Shown in pieces: positions 46,201-55,834 of a DNA stretch of 64,000 nt. Under the pieces are notes generated by a model. The model was given only the letters and a program-made list of their open reading frames with translations, did not search any database and was not told the DNA's origin. This DNA comes from an uncultured Aquimarina sp. (lineage in GTDB: Bacteria; Bacteroidota; Bacteroidia; Flavobacteriales; Flavobacteriaceae): NCBI RefSeq assembly GCF_947492965.1, contig NZ_CANLOZ010000001.1:186001-250000 (forward strand). Reading direction: 5' to 3'. A program made the translations under genes and the position numbers. The number at the start of each line of letters is the position of its first letter. The first letter of the stretch is position 1.

Positions 46201-47721
46201 AGCTATTTGTTTAACTATTTTATATAGTAGATCTTCTTGCTCAAAAGGTTTGGCGATAAAATCATCCATTCCAGATCTCAGGCATTTATCTCGTTCTGCT
46301 TCGGTAGCTCTGGCAGTAAAACCAATAATTGGAACCTCTGCTATGGCTTTATCTCCATAATTTTTGCGTATCATATGAGTTGCCTTATAGCCATCTATTT
46401 TAGATAATTCTAGATCCATAAGAACTAAGTCGTAATTTCTTCGTTCCATATAGCTAATGGCCTGTTCTCCATTCATAGCAACATCTACAAAGAAACTACC
46501 GTGACTAATAAGTATTTTCATAATTAAGAATTGCGTAGACTCTTCGTCTTCCACAACTAAAATTCTGAATTTCTTTTTTGATTCGGGTAAACTATATTTT
46601 TTCTTTTTCTTTTCTGGCTTAGCTTTTGAAATTTCAAACTTAAATGGTAGTTTAATATCAAAAGTAGTCCCTTTATCCGGTTCGCTAGTTACTTTAATTT
46701 CTCCATTCAGGAGGTCTACCAAATCTTTTACAATGGCTAGTCCTAATCCTGTTCCCGAAATCTGTTTGTCTCTATTAAAACGGGTAAATCTATCAAAGAT
46801 ATTTTCGAGGTCTTCTTCATGTATTCCTAATCCGGTATCTTCAATTTTGAAACTAACACTTAACTTATTGGTTCGTTGAAAGTTTTTAGTCACAGAAAGA
46901 CTTACTTTACCTTCTTCAGTAAATTTGAAGGCGTTATTGAGCACATTATTAATGATCTGAAATACTCTGGTTCGATCTCCAATTAAATACTCCTGAATAT
47001 TAGGATCAATATACGTTTCAAATGCTAATCCTCGGTCTTCAGCTAATTTCGAATAGGTTTCTTGGAAACCTTCCATGAGATTTACAAACAAAAAGCGCTC
47101 TTCTACAATTTTTATTTTACCAGATTCTATTTTAGAAATATCTACCATATCCTCTATTAAAGAGTTAAGATGTAGACTTTGTCTTTTAATAATTCTAGCT
47201 AATTCTTCTTGTTCAAAATTTAAATTGGTCTTTTGTAATACCTCTATAAATCCCAAAATACTGGTTAAAGGAGTTCTGATTTCATGATTGATATTAGCGA
47301 TAAAACTGTTTTTAAATTTCTCTTTATCAATAAGGAATTTATTTTTGAGCTCTAATTCTTTAGCTCTAAGAACAGATTCATTTTTTTGTTGCGCTATTTT
47401 ATTAAGCTCATGATATTTAGACGAATAATCGAATAATAGAATAACTACCTCTTTTGTATTGATTTTGATAGTTACATCGCATATCTTTTCTAGTTTTCCT
47501 TCTTCTAAGTGAATACAAGGAAAATTATAGGTTGTTTCTTCTTGTTCAAATATTTCTAAGAATCCTTTTATGATCTCGAAAAAAGGATGTGCATCATAAA
47601 TAGAAGTACTGACTTTCCAACTAAAAATATTTGCATCGGTTTCCTTAATCACACCATCATGGCCTGTAATTGTGCATTGCATTTGTTGATCAAAAAACAA
47701 CTTTTCTTCTTGGTAAGTCAT
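46183..47721 (-). CDS. Hybrid histidine kinase with receiver domain
   Basis: A 512-residue protein without a transmembrane segment. Residues about 1-110 look like a PAS-type sensor. Then come a short coiled coil, HisKA with H146 in NHEIRTPLTS, HATPase_c (N-box NVLNNAFKFTEEG, DTGLGI, GTGLGLAI) and a C-terminal receiver (about 386-505) with phospho-acceptor D436 (LVLMDLELS). It begins 4 bases after the GTPase gene ends, and is the last gene of the operon. This suggests that the GTPase module signals to, or is controlled by, a phosphorelay. Confidence 0.92.
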   Translation of the reverse strand: MTYQEEKLFFDQQMQCTITGHDGVIKETDANIFSWKVSTSIYDAHPFFEIIKGFLEIFEQEETTYNFPCIHLEEGKLEKICDVTIKINTKEVVILLFDYSSKYHELNKIAQQKNESVLRAKELELKNKFLIDKEKFKNSFIANINHEIRTPLTSILGFIEVLQKTNLNFEQEELARIIKRQSLHLNSLIEDMVDISKIESGKIKIVEERFLFVNLMEGFQETYSKLAEDRGLAFETYIDPNIQEYLIGDRTRVFQIINNVLNNAFKFTEEGKVSLSVTKNFQRTNKLSVSFKIEDTGLGIHEEDLENIFDRFTRFNRDKQISGTGLGLAIVKDLVDLLNGEIKVTSEPDKGTTFDIKLPFKFEISKAKPEKKKKKYSLPESKKKFRILVVEDEESTQFLIMKILISHGSFFVDVAMNGEQAISYMERRNYDLVLMDLELSKIDGYKATHMIRKNYGDKAIAEVPIIGFTARATEAERDKCLRSGMDDFIAKPFEQEDLLYKIVKQIAKKAAS

Positions 47722-47725
47722 AAGG

Positions 47726-48217
47726 CTATGATGTTATTTCGATAGAAAGATCAGTAAAGAAATTCTGAACATTTTTGTTTGTTTTAGCACTTGTTAAACA
47801 ATCTACAGTAATGTTTAACTCATCAAATTTCTTTTGGATTTCTTTTTCGCTTACTAAATCTAACTTATTACCAATTGTTTTGATAATCACTTTTGGGTGA
47901 TTTTTGGCTAGGTATTCTAAATCTTTAGTAAGATCTTTATAGGTGTCTATTCTTGTAAGGTCAAATACGTAAATAAAGGCATTCGAGCCAAGAAGATATG
48001 ATTTTCGCGTGTCTTCGATATCGGTATGACCTTCGGTATCCCAAATGATCATCGAAAGTTCTCTGCCATCTGGCATTTCAACAACTTTCTTTTTTATCTG
48101 AACTCCTAATGTTACTTTATAATCTTCAGAAAATTCGTTGTCAACAAAACGTCTAAATAATGATGTTTTCCCAACTCCAAAGTGTCCTAAAAGCACTACT
48201 TTTTTAGACAATGTCAT
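47726..48217 (-). CDS. Rab/Ras-like small GTPase
   Basis: A 163-residue GTPase starting at ATG 48217; the six-base-longer frame begins with TTG. All G motifs are visible and unusually Rab-like: P-loop GHFGVGKT (11-18), switch I TLGVQI (T36, G38), switch II WDTEGHT (D60, G63), NKLD (117-120) and TSAK (142-145). The Gln61 equivalent of Ras is H64 and the Gly12 equivalent is F13, so intrinsic hydrolysis may be low. It overlaps the upstream roadblock/longin-like gene by 14 bases. Role: molecular switch, like MglA or related prokaryotic Ras-superfamily proteins; partner proteins are inferred from the operon. Confidence 0.9.
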   Translation of the reverse strand: MTLSKKVVLLGHFGVGKTSLFRRFVDNEFSEDYKVTLGVQIKKKVVEMPDGRELSMIIWDTEGHTDIEDTRKSYLLGSNAFIYVFDLTRIDTYKDLTKDLEYLAKNHPKVIIKTIGNKLDLVSEKEIQKKFDELNITVDCLTSAKTNKNVQNFFTDLSIEITS

Positions 48218-49028
48218 CTTCAAAATGTTTTTTTAATTTATTTGTAAAAAGCTCATTATTTTCTAGATCCCTTCTGGAAATATGATTCTTAGCAAATTCA
48301 ATAATTTGATCTTCCAATACTTCTTTAAACATGATGTTGTAGGCACCAGAAATAACAGCTGCTATATAATAAGAATAAAAATTCTGTATATGTATAGTGT
48401 ATAGTTCGTATTCTATAGTTTCTAAGTTTTGATTACCACCCTGAAAAGCATCCTCAACAAACCCCTTTATTGCGGTAAGCATACCAGCTACCATATCTTT
48501 ATCAATTGTGCCATCAGAAAGAGGACTATAATCAGCAATAAGTAATCCTGAATCTTTTTCAACGACAAACATTTGGATTAATCTAGGTTTGGCGTAATCT
48601 GAAATTGCCAAATCACCGTCACTAATACCTTGTGCTTTTGCTTTGGTTCTTTTAAACCAATTTTTAAAAGAGAAAGCTTGTTTGGTTTTTTTGTTAATGT
48701 TGTCGCTTAAGAGTTTCATTTCATGAGCGATGTAGCGCTTAATCATCTTTCCAATAATTGGAAATAAAGCTTCTACAACGGCATCCTGAGAATTCTTAAT
48801 TTCTTCTTTTAGCGTTTGTGTAATCGTTGGGCCTAGTGTTTTAGGAATTTCTTCAACAAATTCTTCTAATTTGTCATCAATAATAGGATCTACTTTCTCA
48901 GAAAGCTCTTGCTTCTGATAAACTATTTTACTAAGCTCTTCAACTTTTTTAGCAATGGAATCTGCATACTCCTTCTCATCTGTAAGAAGAAGTTCTTTAA
49001 GAATTTTAAATTTGTCCTGCTCTTCCAT
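48204..49028 (-). CDS. Roadblock/longin-like protein with helical N-terminus
   Basis: A 274-residue cytoplasmic protein. The first about 120 residues are charged helices (PIIDDKLEEFVEEIPKTLG, VVEALFPIIGKMIKRYIAHE). Residues about 150-245 alternate strands and helices: LIQMFVVEKDSGLLIADYSP, KDMVAGMLTAIKGFVEDAF, YELYTIHIQNFYSYYIAAVISG. That pattern resembles roadblock/longin domains, which serve as activators or partners of small GTPases (MglB for MglA). The adjacent GTPase gene overlaps its end. The domain assignment is by eye and moderate. Confidence 0.6.
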   Translation of the reverse strand: MEEQDKFKILKELLLTDEKEYADSIAKKVEELSKIVYQKQELSEKVDPIIDDKLEEFVEEIPKTLGPTITQTLKEEIKNSQDAVVEALFPIIGKMIKRYIAHEMKLLSDNINKKTKQAFSFKNWFKRTKAKAQGISDGDLAISDYAKPRLIQMFVVEKDSGLLIADYSPLSDGTIDKDMVAGMLTAIKGFVEDAFQGGNQNLETIEYELYTIHIQNFYSYYIAAVISGAYNIMFKEVLEDQIIEFAKNHISRRDLENNELFTNKLKKHFEDDIV

Positions 49029-49045
49029 AATCTTGGATAGGCAGA

Positions 49046-49396
49046 TTACTTATTAATTTTCTCACCCATGGCAATCAAAAGATCACCTAACGTTTTTCTG
49101 TCGACTTTTTTATCATCTAACATGGAAACTTTGTCTGCTAAATTATCTTCTAATTCAGTGATTCTAATATTGATATCAGTACTTAAATTATCAATCGCTT
49201 GATGTAGCTCTTTTCTAGTGTCTTCAATAAAATCTTCTAGTTCTTTCTTTTTAGAAGAAATGTCTTTTTTTACGGCGTCAAATTCAGAGTTATAAGCCGC
49301 AATATTTTCTCCAAAAATTAAATTTTTTATTGCTTCTATCTTTGAAGAAGGATCGTTAGCAACCTGTTCTTGGACAGCTTTAGTTTCTTTAGCCAT
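49046..49396 (-). CDS. Coiled-coil protein of the GTPase operon
   Basis: A 116-residue protein with no signal peptide. Residues about 35-100 form a long heptad-rich coiled coil (FDAVKKDISSKKKELEDFIE, then LHQAIDNLSTDINIRITELE). The C-terminus is a short helix (KTLGDLLIAMGEKINK). It is the first gene of the operon, 17 bases before the roadblock/longin-like gene. It may be a scaffold, but no family is recognised. Confidence 0.6.
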   Translation of the reverse strand: MAKETKAVQEQVANDPSSKIEAIKNLIFGENIAAYNSEFDAVKKDISSKKKELEDFIEDTRKELHQAIDNLSTDINIRITELEDNLADKVSMLDDKKVDRKTLGDLLIAMGEKINK

Positions 49397-49665
49397 TATC
49401 GGTCAATTTATGTTTATTCTATGAGCTAAAAGTAAATTTAATATAAAAACATTAAAAAATACAGTTAAGGAGTAATAATGTTAATCATTATTTCCTTTCA
49501 ACTCCATTAAAAATATAATCCATCTAATCTATAGTCAAAGGGAAGAGTGAGGGGTAGGCCTACAGACAGATATATTTATTATGCAAGAATACTAAAAAAA
49601 AAGCAGTATCCAATTTAAATACAGATCATTGTATTATTATTACTATGTGAGATTGGAAGAATATA

Positions 49666-50679
49666 TTATTTCGCACTCTCCTTTTGCATAAAAGATTCTA
49701 CTTTCTTAACCATGTTTTTGCTTCCGCAGATAAACGGTGTTCTTTCGTGTAATTCAGTAGGTTTAATTTCTAGTATTCTTCTAAAACCATCACTAGCAAA
49801 TCCACCAGCTTGTTCTGCTAAAAATGCCATAGGATTACATTCATATAACAATCGTAGTTTTCCATTAGGAGATTTGGAAGTACTAGGATACATATAAATC
49901 CCACCTTTTATCATATTTCTATGAATATCACTTACTAATGATCCGATATATCTAGATGTATAAGGACGATCATCTTTTTCTTCCTGGCAGTATTTTATAT
50001 AATCTTTAATTCCTTGAGGGAAATGAATATAATTTCCTTCATTTACAGAATAAATTCTACCATCCTCGGGGAATGTCATATTAGGATGCGAAAGATAATA
50101 GGTTCCCAGAGCTGGGTTTAATGTAAAACCATTTACTCCATTTCCAGTTGTGTATACCAACATTGTGGAGGTTCCGTAAATAATGTATCCCGCTGCTACC
50201 TGCAAATTTCCAGGTTGTAAAAAATCTTCAATGGTTACGGGTGTTCCTGTTGGAGTAATTCTGCGATAAATAGAAAAGATAGTTCCTACTGAGACATTAA
50301 CATCAATATTAGAGCTGCCATCTAAAGGATCCATTAAAACTACATAATTATTCCTATGATCGCTTTTTTGACCTTTAATGGTAATGAAATTATCATTTTC
50401 CTCAGAGGCAATACCACAAACAATTTCTCTATTGGTTAAGGTATTGATGAACGTTTCATTAGCAAGTACATCTAATTTTTGTTGATCTTCACCCTGTATA
50501 TTTGTTTCTCCAACAGCTCCAGTTATGTCTACTAAACCTGCCTTGTTTACTTCGTGATTTACCATTTTTGCAGCAAGGCGAATGGAATTGATCAGTCGTG
50601 AAAGTTCACCACTAGCATATGGAAAATCTTTTTGGTTTTCTATAATAAATTCTCCTAAGGTTTGGTTTTTTCTTGTCAT
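49666..50679 (-). CDS. fbp: Fructose-1,6-bisphosphatase class 1
   Basis: A 337-residue cytoplasmic enzyme of gluconeogenesis, converting fructose 1,6-bisphosphate to fructose 6-phosphate. The metal site EEND near residue 92 and the signature [21 protein letters not shown] (starting around 118) are present, as are the C-terminal [16 protein letters not shown] and KMVKKV segments. Length is typical. A TATTTTTG promoter-like element lies on the minus strand at 50702-50709, 22 bases before the ATG. The 269-base gap to the GTPase operon contains nothing recognised. Confidence 0.95.
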   Translation of the reverse strand: MTRKNQTLGEFIIENQKDFPYASGELSRLINSIRLAAKMVNHEVNKAGLVDITGAVGETNIQGEDQQKLDVLANETFINTLTNREIVCGIASEENDNFITIKGQKSDHRNNYVVLMDPLDGSSNIDVNVSVGTIFSIYRRITPTGTPVTIEDFLQPGNLQVAAGYIIYGTSTMLVYTTGNGVNGFTLNPALGTYYLSHPNMTFPEDGRIYSVNEGNYIHFPQGIKDYIKYCQEEKDDRPYTSRYIGSLVSDIHRNMIKGGIYMYPSTSKSPNGKLRLLYECNPMAFLAEQAGGFASDGFRRILEIKPTELHERTPFICGSKNMVKKVESFMQKESAK

Positions 50680-50833
50680 GTTAGGTTGTGTTGGATTTGT
50701 GCAAAAATATTATTTTTTAGACAACTAAAACGTTTTCGTAAGGCTAATTTGTCAAACTTTAGTGAGTTTTGTAAAAACTAAAATTAGTTCTATATAAGAT
50801 TATAAAATTATCTAGATTCTAACACATATTTTA

Positions 50834-50841
50834 TAGTTTTG
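50834..50841 (+). promoter_or_regulatory. -7 element of the GNAT gene
   Basis: TAGTTTTG matches TAnnTTTG, 15 bases before the ATG at 50857. No clear -33 element. Confidence 0.3.
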
Positions 50842-50856
50842 ATAAACTTTTGACCT

Positions 50857-51339
50857 ATGGACTATATTATACGAGAAGGAGTGGCAGGAGATATGCCACA
50901 AGCACTTCAATTAATCAAAGAATTAGCCGTTTTTGAAAAAGAACCCGATGCTGTAGAAGTTACTGTAGATGATTTAGTAAAAGAAGGGTTTGGAAATAAA
51001 CCATTGTTTCATTGCTTTGTCGCTGAGACATCAGTAGGTGAAATCGTAGGTTTGGCATTAGTTTATTTTAGATTTTCTACTTGGAAAGGAAGAACGGTTC
51101 ATTTAGAAGATTTGATTGTGAGAGAATCTATGAGAGGTTCAGGTATTGGAATGGCTCTTTACAAAAGAGTGATGCAATATGGAACAGAAAAAGGTGTAAA
51201 ACGTGTAGAATGGAATGTTTTGGATTGGAATACACCAGCGGTAAATTTTTATCTAAAAAGTGGTGCTAAGATTTTAGAAGGTTGGCAGGTAGTACAAATG
51301 GATGAACAAGGGTTACAAGCATTTGTGTCTAAGAATTAA
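50857..51339 (+). CDS. GNAT acetyltransferase, diamine/spermidine acetyltransferase-like
   Basis: A 160-residue acetyltransferase. The acetyl-CoA motif RGSGIGMALYKRVM (about 91-104) and the LEDLIVRESMRG strand are clear. The N-terminus (REGVAGDMPQALQLIKELAV FEK pattern), YFRFSTWKGRTVHLEDL and NVLDWNTPAVNFYLKSGA resemble the SSAT (polyamine acetyltransferase) group. The substrate remains inferred. It is followed 41 bases later by aspartate kinase and may share its transcript. Confidence 0.82.
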   Translation: MDYIIREGVAGDMPQALQLIKELAVFEKEPDAVEVTVDDLVKEGFGNKPLFHCFVAETSVGEIVGLALVYFRFSTWKGRTVHLEDLIVRESMRGSGIGMALYKRVMQYGTEKGVKRVEWNVLDWNTPAVNFYLKSGAKILEGWQVVQMDEQGLQAFVSKN

Positions 51340-51380
51340 GCTGAATTGTAGTATCGCATATCAGGAAATTAGATAAATCA

Positions 51381-52634
51381 ATGAAAGTTTTTAAGTTTGG
51401 AGGAGCATCGGTAAAAGATGCCGAAGGAGTTCAAAATGTAATCAAGGTATTACAAAAAGTTGGGCATGCGGATACAATTATTATTATATCTGCTATGGGT
51501 AAGATGACAAATGCACTAGAAACAGTAGTTGCGAATTATCTAAACAAAAACCCCGAATTTAATAATTCTCTAGAGTTTATTAGAACATATCATCTTGGGA
51601 TTTTAAAAGACCTTTTTCCGAATGCACAACATCCAGTTTTTGAGAAAGTTACCTCCTTGATTTCTGATATGGAAACTATGTTGAGAAGAAATAAATCCGT
51701 ACAATATGATTATGTTTATGATCAGACGGTGAGTTATGGAGAATTAATTTCTACAACTATTGTTAGTGAATATTTGTCCGAAAAAGGGTATACGAATACA
51801 TTATTGGATGCTCGTGATGTAATAAAAACGAATGATGATTACAGAGATGCTACTGTAGATTGGAAGCTAACTCAACAATGTATTAATGATAAAGTTGCTA
51901 AAACAGGGTTAACAATTACTCAGGGTTTTATTGGTTCCGATAGTAATAACTTTACGACCACTCTAGGAAGGGAAGGTAGTGATTATACTGCGGGGATTTT
52001 TGCCTATTGTACCAATGCCGCCAATGTTACTATATGGAAAGATGTTCCTGGTGTTTTAAATGGAGACCCAAGAGTTTTTCAGAACACAGAATTACTTTCA
52101 CAAATTTCTTACGAAGAAGCAATTGAATTAGCTTTTTATGGAGCGTCTGTAATTCATCCTAAAACATTACAACCTCTACAAAGAAAAGAAATACCTTTAT
52201 TCGTAAAATCATTTCTTAATCCGGAAAATGAAGGAACATCTGTAAGAAAAGGACAGAGTTTAGTCCCATATATGCCTTGTTTTATTGTTAAAAAAGATCA
52301 GATATTGTTATCACTTTCGTCTTTAGATTTTTCTTTCATTGTAGAAGAAAATATCAGCGAAATATTCAGTCTCTTCCATCAATACCATCTAAAAGTAGAT
52401 CTTATTCAAAACTCTGCTATAAGTTTTTCTGTTTGTTTAGATGATAAATTTCATAATTTTGACGAGCTGTTAATTCATTTGAAAGCAAAATTTCGTGTGA
52501 TCTATGAAAAGCATGTTTCGTTATTCACGATTAGACATTTTACAAGCAATGCAATTGAGTTTTTAGAAGAAAACAAGGATATTTTACTAAAACAGAGTAC
52601 AAAAGAAACCTATCAAATGGTTGCAAAACAATAA
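51381..52634 (+). CDS. Aspartate kinase
   Basis: A 417-residue enzyme phosphorylating aspartate, the first step toward Lys, Thr and Met. Seen: KFGGAS (4-9), the substrate loop TTLGREGSDYTAGIFA near 190-207, VTIWKDVPGVLNGDPR and ASVIHPKTLQPL. The C-terminal about 130 residues correspond to ACT regulatory domains, though poorly matched to the textbook pattern. No homoserine dehydrogenase domain is fused. Length and context suggest the monofunctional form. Confidence 0.9.
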   Translation: MKVFKFGGASVKDAEGVQNVIKVLQKVGHADTIIIISAMGKMTNALETVVANYLNKNPEFNNSLEFIRTYHLGILKDLFPNAQHPVFEKVTSLISDMETMLRRNKSVQYDYVYDQTVSYGELISTTIVSEYLSEKGYTNTLLDARDVIKTNDDYRDATVDWKLTQQCINDKVAKTGLTITQGFIGSDSNNFTTTLGREGSDYTAGIFAYCTNAANVTIWKDVPGVLNGDPRVFQNTELLSQISYEEAIELAFYGASVIHPKTLQPLQRKEIPLFVKSFLNPENEGTSVRKGQSLVPYMPCFIVKKDQILLSLSSLDFSFIVEENISEIFSLFHQYHLKVDLIQNSAISFSVCLDDKFHNFDELLIHLKAKFRVIYEKHVSLFTIRHFTSNAIEFLEENKDILLKQSTKETYQMVAKQ

Positions 52635-52657
52635 GATACTCTATTCAATGATTTTGT

Positions 52658-52665
52658 TATATTTG
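52658..52665 (+). promoter_or_regulatory. -7 element of the OlsF-like gene
   Basis: TATATTTG is an exact TAnnTTTG, 22 bases before the ATG at 52688. A TTTG at -33 was not found. Confidence 0.4.
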
Positions 52666-52687
52666 TAGTTAGCACAAAACGTATTTA

Positions 52688-54496
52688 ATGGCGGTAGTCA
52701 CCTCAAAAGAAGTAGCCAAAGGGCTCAAATTAGATAAACTTGGTTTTATTGGCACTTTTGTTGGCTGGATGATTTTAAAAATCACAAGGTTATCAAAAAT
52801 TAATCGTCAATATGACCGAATTAGTCATTTGAGGGGAGAAGATTTTGTAAACACGGTATTGGAGATGTACGGTGTTACTTTTGAAATTCCTCCAGAAGAT
52901 TTAAAAAGATTACCCAAAAGCGGTGCATTTATTACCCTTTCTAATCATCCGCTTGGTGGGTTGGACGGAGTTTTATTGCTGAAATTAATGTTAGAACACC
53001 GTTCGGATTATAAGATTATAGCGAATTTTTTACTACATAATTTTGTTCCTTTAAAGCAGTATATAATGCCTGTAAATCCTTTTGAAGGAAGGAAAGAAGC
53101 AAAATCAAGTCTTAAAGGAATTAAAGATGCTATTAGGCATCTTAAAGAAGGAAAACCTTTGGGAATTTTTCCCGCTGGAGAAGTTTCTACGATTAAAGAA
53201 GGTAAACAGTATGTAGACAGACCTTGGGAGTCAGGAGCTATGCGATTGGTGAAAAAGGCAAAAGTCCCTGTAATTCCGATTTATTTTCATGCCAGAAATA
53301 GCCGATTGTTTTATCAATTAGCGTCAATGAACGATACCCTTAGAACTGCTAAATTGCCTAGTGAACTATTCTCACAAGAGAATAAGGTAATTAAGGTTAG
53401 AATTGGGAATCCTGTTTCTGTAAAAGATCAGGAGGAGTATGCTAATATTGAAGATTTTACCACATTTTTACGTAAAAAGACATACATGTTGGCAAATCCT
53501 TATGAGAAGAAAACATTAAGGGAATCTATTCCACAAAATCTTAAACTTCCTAAATCTCCTAAGCAAATCGCTTTAGAAGGTAGTATCAGTGCCATAGAAT
53601 TGGAATTGGAGTATTGTAGAGAAAATGATAAGCGTTTACTTGCGAGCAAAAATTATGAGGTTTTCCTGGCAAAAACGGAATGTATTCCAAACGTAGTGCA
53701 TGAAATAGGAAGATTACGGGAAATTACTTTTAGAGAAATAGGTGAAGGAACAAATCAGTCTATAGATTTAGATCCATTTGATGATTACTATCATCACATG
53801 TTTTTATGGGATAAAAGTGCCAAAAAATTAGCTGGTGCCTATAGAATGGGAATGGGTACAGAGATTTATTCTAAATATGGGATAGATGGATTTTACCTAC
53901 AAGATCTTTTTAGATTTGAGCCAGAACTACATAAAATGATGAGCCAATCTATAGAAATGGGGAGGGCTTTTATTATCAAAGAATATCAGCAAAGACCAAT
54001 GCCATTGTTTTTACTTTGGAAAGGAATTGTTCATTGTACCCTTAGATTTCCTGAGCACAAATATCTAATAGGCGGCGTAAGTATCAGTAATAAGTTTAGT
54101 AGCTTCTCTAAATCGTTGATGATAGAATTTATGAAATCTCATTATTATGATCCGTATGTTGCTCAGTATGTACGACCAAAGAAAGAGTTTAAGGTAAAAC
54201 TAAAAGACGCTGATAAAGATTTTGTTTTTGATGAAAGTAGGAGCGATCTGAATAAGTTTGATAAAATTATTGATGAAATAGAACCTGGAAGCCTTCGTAT
54301 ACCAGTTCTAATAAAGAAATATATCAAGCAGAATGCTAAAGTAGTAGCATTTAACGTGGATCCTCTTTTTAATAATGCTGTAGATGGTTTAATGTATATC
54401 AGAATTGCAGATCTTCCTGATAGTACGGTTAAACCAGTGATGGAAGAATTTCAAGCGGAACTGGAGCAGAAGTACTTTAAGAATGCCGACAAATAA
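52688..54496 (+). CDS. olsF: Two-domain acyltransferase, OlsF-like ornithine-lipid synthase
   Basis: A 602-residue fusion. Residues about 75-280 are a PlsC-type O-acyltransferase domain with H87 and D93 in NHPLGGLDG, FPAGE and an IPIYFHAR motif. Residues about 300-520 are a hemolysin-like/OlsB N-acyltransferase domain (REITFREIGEGT, DDYYHHMFLWD, GRAFI). This architecture matches OlsF, known in Flavobacterium and Serratia, which builds ornithine lipids from ornithine and acyl groups. The spacing between His and Asp is HX5D rather than the usual HX4D. Symbol by domain match only; the amino acid substrate could be another. Confidence 0.72.
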   Translation: MAVVTSKEVAKGLKLDKLGFIGTFVGWMILKITRLSKINRQYDRISHLRGEDFVNTVLEMYGVTFEIPPEDLKRLPKSGAFITLSNHPLGGLDGVLLLKLMLEHRSDYKIIANFLLHNFVPLKQYIMPVNPFEGRKEAKSSLKGIKDAIRHLKEGKPLGIFPAGEVSTIKEGKQYVDRPWESGAMRLVKKAKVPVIPIYFHARNSRLFYQLASMNDTLRTAKLPSELFSQENKVIKVRIGNPVSVKDQEEYANIEDFTTFLRKKTYMLANPYEKKTLRESIPQNLKLPKSPKQIALEGSISAIELELEYCRENDKRLLASKNYEVFLAKTECIPNVVHEIGRLREITFREIGEGTNQSIDLDPFDDYYHHMFLWDKSAKKLAGAYRMGMGTEIYSKYGIDGFYLQDLFRFEPELHKMMSQSIEMGRAFIIKEYQQRPMPLFLLWKGIVHCTLRFPEHKYLIGGVSISNKFSSFSKSLMIEFMKSHYYDPYVAQYVRPKKEFKVKLKDADKDFVFDESRSDLNKFDKIIDEIEPGSLRIPVLIKKYIKQNAKVVAFNVDPLFNNAVDGLMYIRIADLPDSTVKPVMEEFQAELEQKYFKNADK

Positions 54497-54607
54497 TGTT
54501 ATTGTCGGTGGTTTTGTGTATTTGATCGTAATATTCCCTTTTTTAAATAACCTATTTCTTTCAGTTCCTGAGATATTTTCCTAATTTGAAGGTTAAAATA
54601 TCTAACT

Positions 54608-55819
54608 GTGGTAGTACAATACATTTATTTTGCAATTGCGCTGTTGGGCGTTATACTTTTTCTATTTCTGAATAAAAAGTTTTTCAAATGGCTACAGAGC
54701 AAAATAAGTAAATTAGAAAACAATATTTTCTTCGGAAGAACAAAATTCTCACAGTTTTTTAGATTCATTACACCTAGGAGAGAAAGGCATATATTAACTT
54801 TTATTCTTAGACTACTTAAAATTACTGTTGTTTTAATATTTTTCGTTTTCTATCTCCCTTTCTTATTTAGTTTGGTGCCGCAAACTAAAGAATATGCGGA
54901 TGTAGTACTTGGGTATATAAAGAAACCATTGATATTTTTATATGAAGGTTTAATTGGATTTATACCCAATCTCTTTTTTATAATTGTAATTTTTTTAGTT
55001 ACTAAATATCTAATAAGATTCTTAAAATATGTTACTACAGAATTAGAGAAGGAAGCAGTTAGATTAGATGGTTTTCATGCGGATTGGGCAAGACCTACAT
55101 TTAATCTATTACGTGTTTTTATTATAGCTTTTGCATTGATTATTGTTTTCCCTTACATCCCTGGTTCGGATTCTCCTGCTTTTAAGGGATTATCAATTTT
55201 CTTTGGAATATTATTTTCTTTAGGATCTACATCAGCTATCTCTAATATTGTTGCCGGTGTTGTCATTACCTATATGAGACCTTTTAAAGTAGGAGATAGG
55301 GTGGAGATTGGTAATACTATCGGCGATGTCACGGAAAGAAGTTTATTGGTAACTAGAATTAGAACAATTAAGAATTTAGATGTTACCATTCCTAATTCTT
55401 CTATTCTAGGAAATCATATTATTAATTTCACAAAAAATGCATCAGAAGATGTGGGTGTTATTTTACATACTTCGGTAACCATAGGATATGATGTACCAAG
55501 TGATGATGTAATTGAAGCTCTTAAAAAAGGAGCAAAGAGTACAGATAGCATACTATCGGAACCTGTACCCTTTGTGTTGATTAAAAGTTTGGATGACTTT
55601 TATGTGCATTATGAATTAAATGTTTACACAAAAAATCCAGAAAAGTCATCTAAGATTTATTCTGTATTACACGAAAATATCAAAAATGAACTGCATCAGG
55701 CAGGAATTGAGATTTTATCTCCTCACTATCACGCTGTAAGAGATGGAAATTCTCTGACGGTACCTCCTTCTAATATTCCTGAGAATTATGCCAAACCAGG
55801 TTTCAAAATTGATCGATAA
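54608..55819 (+). CDS. MscS-family mechanosensitive channel
   Basis: A 403-residue inner-membrane protein, start GTG at 54608. There are about five hydrophobic helices (residues 3-21, 66-95, 115-135, 165-185 and 190-215). The MscS pore region (GILFSLGSTSAISNIVAGVVITYMRPFKVGDRV pattern, around 198-230) is well preserved, followed by the cytoplasmic beta and C-terminal alpha-beta domains. It should release osmolytes on hypo-osmotic shock. Convergent with arsC, 15 bases apart. Confidence 0.88.
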   Translation: MVVQYIYFAIALLGVILFLFLNKKFFKWLQSKISKLENNIFFGRTKFSQFFRFITPRRERHILTFILRLLKITVVLIFFVFYLPFLFSLVPQTKEYADVVLGYIKKPLIFLYEGLIGFIPNLFFIIVIFLVTKYLIRFLKYVTTELEKEAVRLDGFHADWARPTFNLLRVFIIAFALIIVFPYIPGSDSPAFKGLSIFFGILFSLGSTSAISNIVAGVVITYMRPFKVGDRVEIGNTIGDVTERSLLVTRIRTIKNLDVTIPNSSILGNHIINFTKNASEDVGVILHTSVTIGYDVPSDDVIEALKKGAKSTDSILSEPVPFVLIKSLDDFYVHYELNVYTKNPEKSSKIYSVLHENIKNELHQAGIEILSPHYHAVRDGNSLTVPPSNIPENYAKPGFKIDR

Positions 55820-55834
55820 GGTGTTGTTGCATAT

